Position numbers and translations under genes: made by a program | Notes under the pieces: generated by a model | Told to the model about the DNA's origin: nothing | The model's input: only the letters and a program-made list of their open reading frames with translations | The model's database searches: none | Source: an uncultured Draconibacterium sp. | GTDB taxonomy: Bacteria > Bacteroidota > Bacteroidia > Bacteroidales > Prolixibacteraceae | Assembly: GCA_947492175.1 (NCBI GenBank) | Contig: CANLMQ010000010.1 | Coordinates: 62,001-126,000 of the forward strand | DNA length: 64,000 nucleotides | Reading direction: 5' to 3' | Shown: piece by piece, positions 17,521 to 26,800 of the stretch | Numbering within the stretch: position 1 is the stretch's first letter | How the letters are laid out: each line of letters opens with the position of its first letter

Positions 17521-17575
17521 ACAGAAAATAAATAGAAGATTAGAAATATAGTTGGAGGTAAAAAACTAAAGAATA

Positions 17576-19228
17576 TTACAGAGTTTTAATAATTTTAAGC
17601 AGATGCATATTTTTCAAACTGCTCGCGCGGGTTACCGGATTTATAAACTTAGCCGTAAAACCTGAAAGACTCCTGTGTTTAAACGATTCAACCACCTGAA
17701 TCTCTGCCCCGCTTTCCTGGATTTCCTTTAATCCCTCGTCGTTAGTATAAATCCAACCTCCGGGCTGAGTTGCCAGACATTTCTTCAAATCATCGGAATT
17801 ATATAAATAATAACCAGGAGTTTTTGCATAAAAGAATAATTCGCGGTGTTGCGACATATAGGTATTTAACATTACACCTTCATCTGCCTGTTCAGCAAAA
17901 ACCTTACAAGCCGGTATTACCGACTGATAGTTAAACAATACGGGAAACACATGCGTATTTATGGCAAATCCAATCGCAATTATTGAAATAACCGACCGGC
18001 GAACAATTAATGCAAGTTGATTATTCCGCAACGGAAGCACCAACAAAATAAACAATGCTACAATTCCTGCCCAGTACCAAAAGCTATGAGACGGAAAACA
18101 ATAGCCACTCAACACCAAAAGCAACACCCAAATCAAAACGATTGAGACATACTGTATAATCACAACTGCCTTTTTCATTCGGAACATTTCGGAGTTTTCA
18201 AAAAAACGTACGATCCATTTTGCAGACAAAACTGCCATAAAAGGAGAGAGTACCATTAAATAATGCGGAGCCTGTGCATGCGCCACCGAAATAATACTCC
18301 AGTAAAAAACAATTCCACCTAAACTATATAACTCGGCATTGCCTTTTTTGAATAATTCCCTGATCTCGAAGAATCCTGCCAGAAAGAAAAGAATTCCCCA
18401 CGGAAGAAATATATACAAAGTAGTATGAAAGTAAAAAAGATAATCAACATCACTTCCTTTTATCCTTCCTGAAATACGCCCGGCATTATTCTCCCAGAAA
18501 AAGAATTCCAGGCCCTCCCAGCCAAACTGATTTACAAGTCCCACTAATCCAACTGCCAACACAAGCAAACAAACAACTCCACCAAGCACTATTCTGTAAT
18601 TTAAAATCTGTTTTAACTGCTTTGTAAACACCAAATGCGCAAGCGTTGCAGTTACCGGAACAAAAACACCAATCGGCCCCTTGGATATTAACGCCAGTCC
18701 AATCCCTAAACCAGCAAGCAACATATTTAGCAATCTTTTCGATTTAAAATATTCAGCAAGCTGCCAAACAGCAAAAATCACATTTGCAGTTAATAGTACA
18801 TCGGTATGAATATCGTTGTGAAATAGAAAATAAAATTCGGATGTAGCCAACATTAAAGCAGCCAACTGTGCAACTCGTTTATTGTAATAGATGCGCGCAA
18901 ATTTAAACACCGAAAAAACGGCAATTGCCGAATAAAGCAATACCGGAAGCTTGAAAGTTACTTCCGAAGGACCTAGCAAAAAATAAAATGGAGTTGTAAT
19001 CCAAAAGAGCAATGGAGGTTTTTGCAAATAAGGTTCAAAATGAACCGACAGGTTTATCCAGTCTCCGGTTTCATAAATTACCCGACTGATTGCGGCATAT
19101 TTTCCCGCATCGCTGGTAACCGGCACAAAAAGACCAAACACATAGGTTAGCAATAAAAATGTACCAATTAAACTATTTACAACTTTCTCCTGATTTAATC
19201 TATTATTTTCTAAACAACTTAAACTCAT
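17576..19228 (-). CDS. GT39/ArnT-like membrane glycosyltransferase
   Basis: Integral membrane protein of 550 residues with about 12 predicted helices and a periplasmic C-terminal domain; family members move a sugar from undecaprenyl phosphate to lipid A, protein or other acceptors outside the inner membrane. The N-terminal loop (TSDAGKYAAISRVIYETGDW ... LQKPPLLFW) matches the ArnT pattern, including the KPPL(L/Y)xW signature. The usual Asp-Glu pair is Asp-Ala here (SDAGKY), so the second acid is missing; the essential first Asp is retained. An ISKGPIG motif follows in the mid-membrane region. A second GT39 gene lies 1.1 kb upstream. Donor and acceptor are unknown. Confidence 0.8.
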   Translation of the reverse strand: MSLSCLENNRLNQEKVVNSLIGTFLLLTYVFGLFVPVTSDAGKYAAISRVIYETGDWINLSVHFEPYLQKPPLLFWITTPFYFLLGPSEVTFKLPVLLYSAIAVFSVFKFARIYYNKRVAQLAALMLATSEFYFLFHNDIHTDVLLTANVIFAVWQLAEYFKSKRLLNMLLAGLGIGLALISKGPIGVFVPVTATLAHLVFTKQLKQILNYRIVLGGVVCLLVLAVGLVGLVNQFGWEGLEFFFWENNAGRISGRIKGSDVDYLFYFHTTLYIFLPWGILFFLAGFFEIRELFKKGNAELYSLGGIVFYWSIISVAHAQAPHYLMVLSPFMAVLSAKWIVRFFENSEMFRMKKAVVIIQYVSIVLIWVLLLVLSGYCFPSHSFWYWAGIVALFILLVLPLRNNQLALIVRRSVISIIAIGFAINTHVFPVLFNYQSVIPACKVFAEQADEGVMLNTYMSQHRELFFYAKTPGYYLYNSDDLKKCLATQPGGWIYTNDEGLKEIQESGAEIQVVESFKHRSLSGFTAKFINPVTRASSLKNMHLLKIIKTL

Positions 19229-19574
19229 CTGGGCTCTATTTATGTTTTGCTAAATACCAATTAGTATTATTCTATATTTCTCTTTAACACCTTCATACAT
19301 GGTCAAGTACACGCATTACATTCATTACCAATACTGCAAATAAACCTACTAACTAACTACAACCACAGAACAATAATGTATTTCATTTTCAATCTAAAAA
19401 TTGCATCCAGAAATCTCAGAATCAAGAAGTAAGACCACAAGCCTATATGAAATAAAAAAGGTAAAGACGAAAATCTATTACCTCTAAAAATATTAATTTA
19501 CAACTATCTGAAAACTGCTGCTGCAAGTACAAACAGGCATATCTCTACCAGCAAGCGCTAGGACAAAAACTCAA
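19229..19574. other. Gene-free region inside the GT39 block
   Basis: 346 AT-rich bases between two leftward genes. No open frame, hairpin with T-run or promoter consensus was recognised. Confidence 0.5.
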
Positions 19575-20234
19575 TTACTTCACAAGCACACTTTCCTTTT
19601 TATTGGCCGGCTCTATAAAAACCAACAATAGCACTATCACAAAAAACATTTCCCAGAGCTCCCAAATTCGCAAATCTGGCACCATTAAAACAATACCCGT
19701 GCAAACCAATATAATTGCTGTATGTTTTATTTTGGGAATTTGAACTCCAAACAAATCAACCAGATTCCGAAAGAAATTCCACTTTTTATACAGCAATAAT
19801 GACAATATGAAATAAATTCCAAAAACCAACACCAATCCCTGGGAAAATATTAACTTATTAATTTTCACACCATTAATTTCGAGATTATGCAAATTGGTTT
19901 CGTTTTGTAAATTATTCTTAGCAAAAAACTCTCCTGACTCTATTGAAAATATTCGTTGTCCCCACGAGATTTCTTCCCCAAAACCAAAAAATGCCCCTAA
20001 AATTATCAGCACATTTAAAATTACCCAAAATTTATTCCGTGTTTTCCGCGTTTTAACAAACCGAATTAAAAACAGAATTGATATCACCAATAAAACAAGT
20101 GCTGTAAGATTTTCAAAAATCCCGTCTTCCGCAACCATTTTATGATAAAAGTCCTCGGCAAAATAAAAGGATGAAGCCGCAATCAACCCAACCAGAATGA
20201 TAATATATGACACAATTTTTAATACTTTTTCCAT
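19575..20234 (-). CDS. Unrecognised integral membrane protein with EEISWGQR motif
   Basis: 219 residues with about six hydrophobic segments (roughly 5-25, 40-58, 68-86, 128-150, 170-186, 192-210). Between helices 3 and 4 there is a polar stretch GFGEEISWGQRIFSIESGEF followed by NLQNETNLHNLEING; the concentration of charged and polar residues at a membrane boundary suggests an active or binding site. I do not recognise a named family. It lies between two GT39 glycosyltransferases on the same strand, so a role in supplying or accepting a lipid-linked sugar is possible but unproven. Confidence 0.65.
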   Translation of the reverse strand: MEKVLKIVSYIIILVGLIAASSFYFAEDFYHKMVAEDGIFENLTALVLLVISILFLIRFVKTRKTRNKFWVILNVLIILGAFFGFGEEISWGQRIFSIESGEFFAKNNLQNETNLHNLEINGVKINKLIFSQGLVLVFGIYFILSLLLYKKWNFFRNLVDLFGVQIPKIKHTAIILVCTGIVLMVPDLRIWELWEMFFVIVLLLVFIEPANKKESVLVK

Positions 20235-20348
20235 ACTAAACCTTTTTATATTTTATGAATTTCATCTTCCAATTTTCTTGGAAATGCCAAAATTAACAAC
20301 ATTACACTATTAACATTTAATAATCAAAGACAATTTACTACTTACATA

Positions 20349-21995
20349 TTATTGTTTTGGCTTTCCTATTAAATATTGCTTTCCGTTTTGTTGAATTTTA
20401 ACAATTGGTTTGCGCAAAAACAAAGGAAACTTCTCAGCAGGCACATTGGCAAACGTCTGCGATCCAGGATAAATATCATAATCTTTCAGATTTAAAAGAT
20501 CTGCTTCTTTTTTCCTAAATGCAATAATATGATTTGGATTATCAGGTAAAACATATACTGTATCCATACTTATAACATTTAACCTCCCGTTACTTTGCAC
20601 ACGCACATTTGCAGGAATACCCAAATGACCATATATATAAACATTATCCTGCTTGTTCTCCAAATGCTTCTCTAGCTCAACTGCCAATTGTTTGGCAGGA
20701 ACAGGCATTAATACCGAGTATAATAATATGTGAGCACTAAAATAAACTAACAACAGTCCATTGGCAATCAAGATCTCTTTCGGGATTTTTTTCAAAGCCC
20801 CACAAAAATACAAAACAGCCAGGTCAAGCTCAACCAAAACTCCGGCAAACAATACCGGACTAAATGCAATAAACACAAGATAAAGCAAAGAAATAAATAA
20901 GATTACAAGATTAAAACCAACAAAAAAACAAAGAATTCCTCTTTGAAATCTCATTTTTACAAACACAACAAAATAAGCCACAACCATTGACACCAATGGA
21001 ATGCATGGCAATATATACCGATCATAAAATCTAAAAACAGAAGCCGACATTAACACTATTAACACAACCCAAGTGGCAACAAATCCAAGAATTGCTTTTG
21101 TTTCTTTTTTGCTTGCCCCAATAGTCTTTTTCAATTCGGCTGGTTTCGAGAAAAGCAATATTATCCACGGAACCATAAATAAAACAAGGTTTAAAACCCC
21201 AAGCATTCCATTTCCAAAAACCTGAACAATTTTTGAAGAAACACGGTCACCAACCTGATCTGCAAAGAATACATCTAAATATCCAGATCCGTGCAGAATA
21301 TACATCAACACAAACCAACTTAAAGCCACCACCGTCGAAAAAATCATTGACACTGGCTCAAACAACTTTTGCAACAAAACCCGCTTCCAGGGATTCAACA
21401 CCATAAACAACATACTAAAAACAGCAAAGGCGACAGCGGGAATACCCTTCGTTTCAAATGCAAGTGCCGTTCCCAGATATGCCATCCAGTAAAATTTTTT
21501 CGATGGCTTTTCCCTTAACATTATCTCAAGAAATCCCCAAGCACTTATTGTTAGAAAAGTCACAAGTAAAACATCAGGAATTGAACGACTAGCACTCATC
21601 AACACCAAAGGATTGGAAGCTACAACAAAAGCTGCAAACATGGCCACCTTTCTGTTTTTCAACAAAGCATTCGTCATTAAATAACTAATAACAACAAGCA
21701 ATGCGCCTGCTATCCAAAAAAAGAAGCGAGAGCCAATCGGAGAAACCCCGAAAAGTTTATATCCACCCATCAACACCCAATAAGTAAGTATTGGCTTCTT
21801 AAAACGAGGAGTTTCGCCATCCGACTGAATAGGAGTAAAATAATCCTCTTTATCCATCATATAAATAACCGCATCTGTATATCGTTTTTCATCAGCATGA
21901 AAAAAAAGGTAATCCAATGCACTTGGGGCCGAATACAACAAAAATAAAAGCGGTACAATTAATAATGCATATTTTTCGAGACGTATCAATTTCAT
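20349..21995 (-). CDS. GT39/ArnT-like membrane glycosyltransferase
   Basis: 548 residues, multi-pass, with the ArnT-like first periplasmic loop ADEKRYTDAVIYMMDKEDYF ... FKKPILTYW. The Asp-Glu pair expected for catalysis is intact, unlike the paralogue at 17576. Eleven or twelve further helices follow, and a soluble periplasmic tail from about residue 430 (VYIYGHLGIPANVRVQSNGRLN). It is read leftwards, divergent from argH with 240 bases between start codons. Acceptor unknown. Confidence 0.8.
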   Translation of the reverse strand: MKLIRLEKYALLIVPLLFLLYSAPSALDYLFFHADEKRYTDAVIYMMDKEDYFTPIQSDGETPRFKKPILTYWVLMGGYKLFGVSPIGSRFFFWIAGALLVVISYLMTNALLKNRKVAMFAAFVVASNPLVLMSASRSIPDVLLVTFLTISAWGFLEIMLREKPSKKFYWMAYLGTALAFETKGIPAVAFAVFSMLFMVLNPWKRVLLQKLFEPVSMIFSTVVALSWFVLMYILHGSGYLDVFFADQVGDRVSSKIVQVFGNGMLGVLNLVLFMVPWIILLFSKPAELKKTIGASKKETKAILGFVATWVVLIVLMSASVFRFYDRYILPCIPLVSMVVAYFVVFVKMRFQRGILCFFVGFNLVILFISLLYLVFIAFSPVLFAGVLVELDLAVLYFCGALKKIPKEILIANGLLLVYFSAHILLYSVLMPVPAKQLAVELEKHLENKQDNVYIYGHLGIPANVRVQSNGRLNVISMDTVYVLPDNPNHIIAFRKKEADLLNLKDYDIYPGSQTFANVPAEKFPLFLRKPIVKIQQNGKQYLIGKPKQ

Positions 21996-22134
21996 AAATA
22001 ATAAAACTTTAATAAAATCCTAAAATCAAGCTACAAGCCTATTCCCCGGACAAGAAAGGCAAAAATCGGTATTTTTTTTCACATAAAGCAAAACACTCTG
22101 CATGAAAGTAAACAAAGCTTTTCATTTGAAATCC

Positions 22135-22142
22135 TATCTTTG
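22135..22142 (+). promoter_or_regulatory. -7 box for argH
   Basis: TATCTTTG matches TAnnTTTG exactly, 94 bases before the ATG of argH. A TTTG element at the right distance is not evident. Because transcription would start near 22149, the longer frame beginning with TTG at 22140 cannot be the protein start. Confidence 0.5.
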
Positions 22143-22235
22143 TTGTTCCTATTATTAATTGAAGAGGAAGAAGCAATTCAGGCAAGTACTTTCAACTTAT
22201 GCATTCTGCCCACCCTCTTCCAACTTATAAAAAAA

Positions 22236-23573
22236 ATGAAACTCTGGGATAAAGGAACACCTGTAAATAAAGCAATTGAAGATTTTACCGTTGGCAAAGA
22301 CCGCGAATTAGACCTATACCTGGCCTCGCACGACATTTTAGGCTCGATGGCACATGTTACCATGCTCGAATCGGTAGGACTCATTGAAAAAGATGAATTG
22401 CCGGTTTTACTCGAACAATTAAAAAAATTGTACGCCGAAGCCGAAGCCGGAAAGTTTATTATTGAAAATGGCGTTGAAGATGTTCATTCTCAGGTTGAAT
22501 TTTTACTAACCCAAAAACTTGGCGATCTTGGGAAAAAAATCCACAGCGGACGATCCAGAAATGACCAGGTTCTACTTGATTTAAAACTTTTTACCCGCGA
22601 TGCAATTAAAGAGATAGTAGAAAGTACTTCTTCGCTTATTGATATATTGGCAGCACGCGCCGAAGAGACAAAAGACATCCTTCTTCCTGGATACACCCAC
22701 CTTCAGGTTGCCATGCCTTCTTCTTTCGGCTTATGGTTTGGTGCGTATGCAGAAAGCTTAACCGACGATCTGGAATTATTACAATCGGCATTTAAAATAA
22801 CTAACCAAAACCCACTGGGTTCAGCTGCAGGATATGGTTCGTCATTCCCTCTCAACCGACAAATGACAACCGACCTACTTGGCTTTAACAATATGAACTA
22901 CAATGTAGTATACGCTCAAATGGGACGTGGCAAAGTAGAAAAAATTGTTTCGTTTGCGCTGGCAAATATTGCCGCAACAATTTCGAAGCTAGCCTACGAT
23001 GTATGCCTGTTTATGAGCCAAAACTTCAATTTTGTCAGTTTACCTGCCGAGTTTACAACAGGATCGAGCATAATGCCACACAAAAAAAATCCGGATGTGT
23101 TTGAACTTACACGGGCCCGCTGCAACAAACTCCAGTCGGTTCCCGGTCAGATTGGGTTAATAATCAATAATCTGCCAAGCGGATATTTCCGTGACTTACA
23201 AATGGTAAAAGAAGTTTTCCTTCCGGCTTTTAAAGAAATGAACGATTGCCTGAACATTGTTGGCCTTGCTGTTAAAAACATGTCAGTAAACGACAATATC
23301 CTTGAAGACATAAAATACAATTATCTGTTTAGTGTAGAAGAAGTAAACAAACTTGTACTAAAAGGCGTTCCTTTCAGAGAAGCTTACAAACAGGTAGGGG
23401 CTCAAATTGAAAGTGGCAACTTTAAACCTGAAAAGGAAGTTGCACATGTTCACGAAGGCAGTATTGGAAATCTATGTTTAAACGAAATATTAAATAAGAA
23501 GCAAAAGGTAGTTTCAGAATTTCATTTTGAAAGAATAGAAGCGGCCAAAAAAGAACTTCTTTCAATAGTCTAA
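22236..23573 (+). CDS. argH: Argininosuccinate lyase
   Basis: Final step of arginine synthesis: argininosuccinate to arginine and fumarate. 445 residues from the ATG at 22236 (MKLWDKG), which is the family start; the upstream in-frame extension overlaps the promoter box. The superfamily signature GSSIMPHKKNPDVFE carries the catalytic serine, and the SGRSRNDQV and THLQVAMPSSFG blocks are complete. It is separated from the arg/pro cluster by 18 kb. A perfect hairpin follows at 23582-23609. Confidence 0.96.
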   Translation: MKLWDKGTPVNKAIEDFTVGKDRELDLYLASHDILGSMAHVTMLESVGLIEKDELPVLLEQLKKLYAEAEAGKFIIENGVEDVHSQVEFLLTQKLGDLGKKIHSGRSRNDQVLLDLKLFTRDAIKEIVESTSSLIDILAARAEETKDILLPGYTHLQVAMPSSFGLWFGAYAESLTDDLELLQSAFKITNQNPLGSAAGYGSSFPLNRQMTTDLLGFNNMNYNVVYAQMGRGKVEKIVSFALANIAATISKLAYDVCLFMSQNFNFVSLPAEFTTGSSIMPHKKNPDVFELTRARCNKLQSVPGQIGLIINNLPSGYFRDLQMVKEVFLPAFKEMNDCLNIVGLAVKNMSVNDNILEDIKYNYLFSVEEVNKLVLKGVPFREAYKQVGAQIESGNFKPEKEVAHVHEGSIGNLCLNEILNKKQKVVSEFHFERIEAAKKELLSIV

Positions 23574-23581
23574 AACGCATT

Positions 23582-23609
23582 TTAAAACGTGACGAATGTC
23601 ACGTTTTAA
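23582..23609. terminator. Perfect 12-bp hairpin after argH
   Basis: TTAAAACGTGAC and GTCACGTTTTAA flank the loop GAAT, eight bases after the argH stop. The T-rich 3' arm could support termination; the symmetric CGTGAC core could also be an operator for gltB. Confidence 0.7.
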
Positions 23610-23635
23610 CAACCAAACACACACCTCCCTACATC

Positions 23636-23643
23636 TATCTTTG
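23636..23643 (+). promoter_or_regulatory. Possible -7 box for gltBD
   Basis: TATCTTTG fits TAnnTTTG. It would give a leader of about 185 bases that contains the hairpins described at 23738-23807. No good -33 element was found. Confidence 0.4.
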
Positions 23644-23737
23644 TAAAAACCAAAGGTTAATTGTATGTTATTAAACACAATTATTAGGATTAACGATTGT
23701 AGACTTTCATACGATTGATTATTTTTGATTTCACTTC

Positions 23738-23807
23738 GTAAGTAAAAAACTGTTTTCGCTTACAATTTAGCAGCATTGGGTATCGACAGCGCCGGACGCT
23801 GCTTTTT
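23738..23807 (+). promoter_or_regulatory. Structured gltB leader with terminator-like hairpin
   Basis: Three elements precede gltB: GTAAG (23738-23742) can pair with CTTAC (23759-23763); GCAGC (23770-23774) can pair with GCTGC (23798-23802); and CAGCG (23787-23791) pairs with CGCTG (23797-23801) around CCGGA, followed by C and five T residues. The last two pairings exclude each other, which is the geometry of an attenuator. The gltB ATG is 26 bases downstream. The stems are only 5 bp, so this is a hypothesis. Confidence 0.4.
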
Positions 23808-23833
23808 ATGCGAATTTTAAAGAGAAAGGAAAA

Positions 23834-26800
23834 ATGATGCAGACGAGATTACCTGTAGCACAGGGATTGTACCGCCCCGAAAATGAACACGACAACTGTG
23901 GAATTGGATTTGTTGCCCACATAAAAGGCAAACCTTCACACGATATAATAAAACGAGGATTGGAAGTTCTCAGAAACATGGATCACCGTGGAGCAACAGG
24001 AGCCGACGATTCTACCGGAGATGGTGCAGGTATTCTGCTCCAGATTCCACACGAGTTTATTACCGAGGTTTTAAAACTCAATGTTGGTCTTCAGGGAAAA
24101 TACGGTACCGGATTAGTATTTCTTCCAAAAGATGAGCTGGAAGCTAACATTTGCCTGGATATTCTGACAAAAAATATTGAAGCAGAAGGATTAACCTTAG
24201 TAGCTTATCGCGATGTGCCGGTTGACAACTCAGCACCCGGAGAAATTGCAAAAACCACAGAACCAGCCATCAAGCAGGTATTCGTAAAGGGAAACCTGGA
24301 ACCAGATGCACTGGAAAGAAAGTTATACATTATTAGAAAACTGGCTGAAAAGGAAATTCGCGATTCGAAACTAATACACAGACAAGATTTCTACCAGCCA
24401 AGTTTATCGTCGAAAACGATTATATACAAAGGTATGTTAACGCCGGACCAATTACGCGATTACTACCTTGATTTTAAAAATAAAAAATTCAAGAGTGCCA
24501 TCTCATTGGTTCACTCACGTTTTAGTACAAACACATTCCCTACTTGGGATTTGGCACAGCCTTTCCGTATTGTAGCCCATAATGGAGAAATTAATACAGT
24601 AAAAGGAAACCGCTTATGGATGCAGGCACGTGAAGCGCTGATGAAGTCGGAAGTATTTGGTGAAGATTTAAAAAAGCTGTTGCCTGTAATTCAGCCGGGA
24701 AAATCAGACTCGGCTTCCTTCGATAACGTTTTGGAATTTTTACACATGACCGGACGATCTATTCCACATGCATTGTGTATGATGATTCCGGAATCGTTTA
24801 ATCAAAAAAATCCGATCCCTGAAAGTTTAAAAGCATTTTACGAATATCATTCTACCATTATGGAACCATGGGACGGACCTGCATCGATGGTATTTTCCGA
24901 TGGACGTTACATTGGCGGAACACTCGACAGGAACGGTCTGCGTCCTTCGCGATATGTAATAACCAAAAACAACCTTATCGTAATGGGATCAGAAGTGGGT
25001 GTTCAAACTTTTGAGCCCGACGAAATTAAAGAAAAAGGTCGTTTGCGCCCGGGTAAAATTTTATTGGTTGACACACAACTCGGTATTATTATTCCGGATG
25101 AAGAAGTAAAAGGTCAATTGAGCCGCCGGAATCCTTACCAAATGTGGTTAAAAGAAAACCGGATGATGATGAAGGATATAAAAGTTAAACAACGTGTTTC
25201 TTCTTCCATCGAAAACTTTGAAACCTACTCAAAAGTGTTTGGTTACTCAAAAGAGGATATGTACGAGATTATCAAACCTATGAGTTTAATTGGTGCCGAG
25301 CCTACCAACTCAATGGGTAACGATGCTCCTCCGGCAGTTTTCTCGGATAAACCAAAACGTTTTTACGACTACTTTAAACAAATGTTTGCCCAGGTTACCA
25401 ACCCGCCAATCGATCCGATCCGCGAAGGTTTGGTAATGGCTCTCACAAATTATATTGGTTCGGTACATTCAAATATTCTGGATGAAAATCCTGAGCACTG
25501 TAAGCTCATTAAGTTTACTGACCCCATTATTACCAACACCGACCTTGGGAAAATTAAGGATTTGAAAGACGAGATGTTCTCGCATAAAACAATCCCGATG
25601 ATGTTCCCTGTAAATGAAGGAATAAAAGGATTTGAGGCTGCCATTAAAAGAATGCTTGCCGATGCAGAAAAAGCTGTCGACGAGAAAAAGAATTATATTA
25701 TTCTTACCGACAGAAATATTTCGGAAGATATGGCACCAATACCTTCGCTGCTGGCAGTTGCTGCAGTTCATCACCACCTTATTAAGAGTAAAAAACGTAT
25801 GCAGGTGGGTATAATTGTCGAAACAGGTGAAGCTCGCGAGGTAACTCACTTTGCATTATTGCTGGGATATGGAGCAAGTGTAATTAATCCGTATCTTGCT
25901 TTTGCAGCCATCGACCATATGGTTAAAGAAGGTAAAATTGAACTGGAATATAAAGAAGCACGCAAAAACTATATCAAAGCAGTTGGTAAAGGCCTGTTAA
26001 AAGTATTCTCTAAAATGGGAATTTCTACATTACGCAGTTACCACGGAGCTCAGATTTTTGAAGCTATCGGTGTAAATGATGAAGTAATTGAGAAATACTT
26101 CACTGGTACTACATCGAAAATTGGTGGTGTTGGATTTGAAGAAATTTGCAAAGAAGCTTCCATCTTCCATGAAGAAGCCTATAAAGTTGACAATACTCCC
26201 GAGCCCTTCCGATTCGAAAATACCGGAAATTATGCCTGGAGAAAATATGGCGAACATCACGCCTGGAATCCTGAAACAATTGGACTCTTACAATGGGCAA
26301 CACGCACAAACGATTACGCTAAATACAAAGAATACAGTGCAATAGTCGACAAGCAAAATCAAAAACCTGCATTTATCCGCAGTTGTTTTAACTTCAAAAA
26401 GAATCCAATTCCAATCGAGGAAGTGGAACCAATAGAAGAAATAATGAAACGCTTTGTGACCGGAGCAATGTCGTATGGATCGATCAGCAAGGAAGCTCAC
26501 GAAGCACTTGCCGTTACCATGAATACAATTGGCGGTCGTAGTAACACAGGAGAAGGCGGTGAAGATTCGGCACGCTTTGGCACACTGAAAAACAGTAAAA
26601 TCAAGCAAATTGCATCGGGTCGTTTTGGCGTAACCAACAACTACCTGACCAATGCTGAAGAACTACAGATAAAAATAGCCCAGGGAGCAAAACCGGGCGA
26701 AGGTGGTCAATTACCAGGGTTTAAGGTGAACAAAATCATTGCAAAAACACGTAACTCTACACCTGGAATTACTTTGATTTCGCCGCCACCTCATCACGAT

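Larger units (their letters stand above)
17036..17575. other. Gene-free region between the nitrogen cassette and the GT39 block
   Basis: 540 bases, AT-rich. It contains the repeats at 17082-17196 and the long inverted repeat at 17481-17520. No open frame of convincing length, RNA gene or promoter consensus was seen in the rest. Confidence 0.6.

Noticed and set aside
22140..22235. N-terminal extension of ArgH from TTG at 22140
   Set aside because: It overlaps the TATCTTTG promoter box and the family begins at MKLWDKG (22236).
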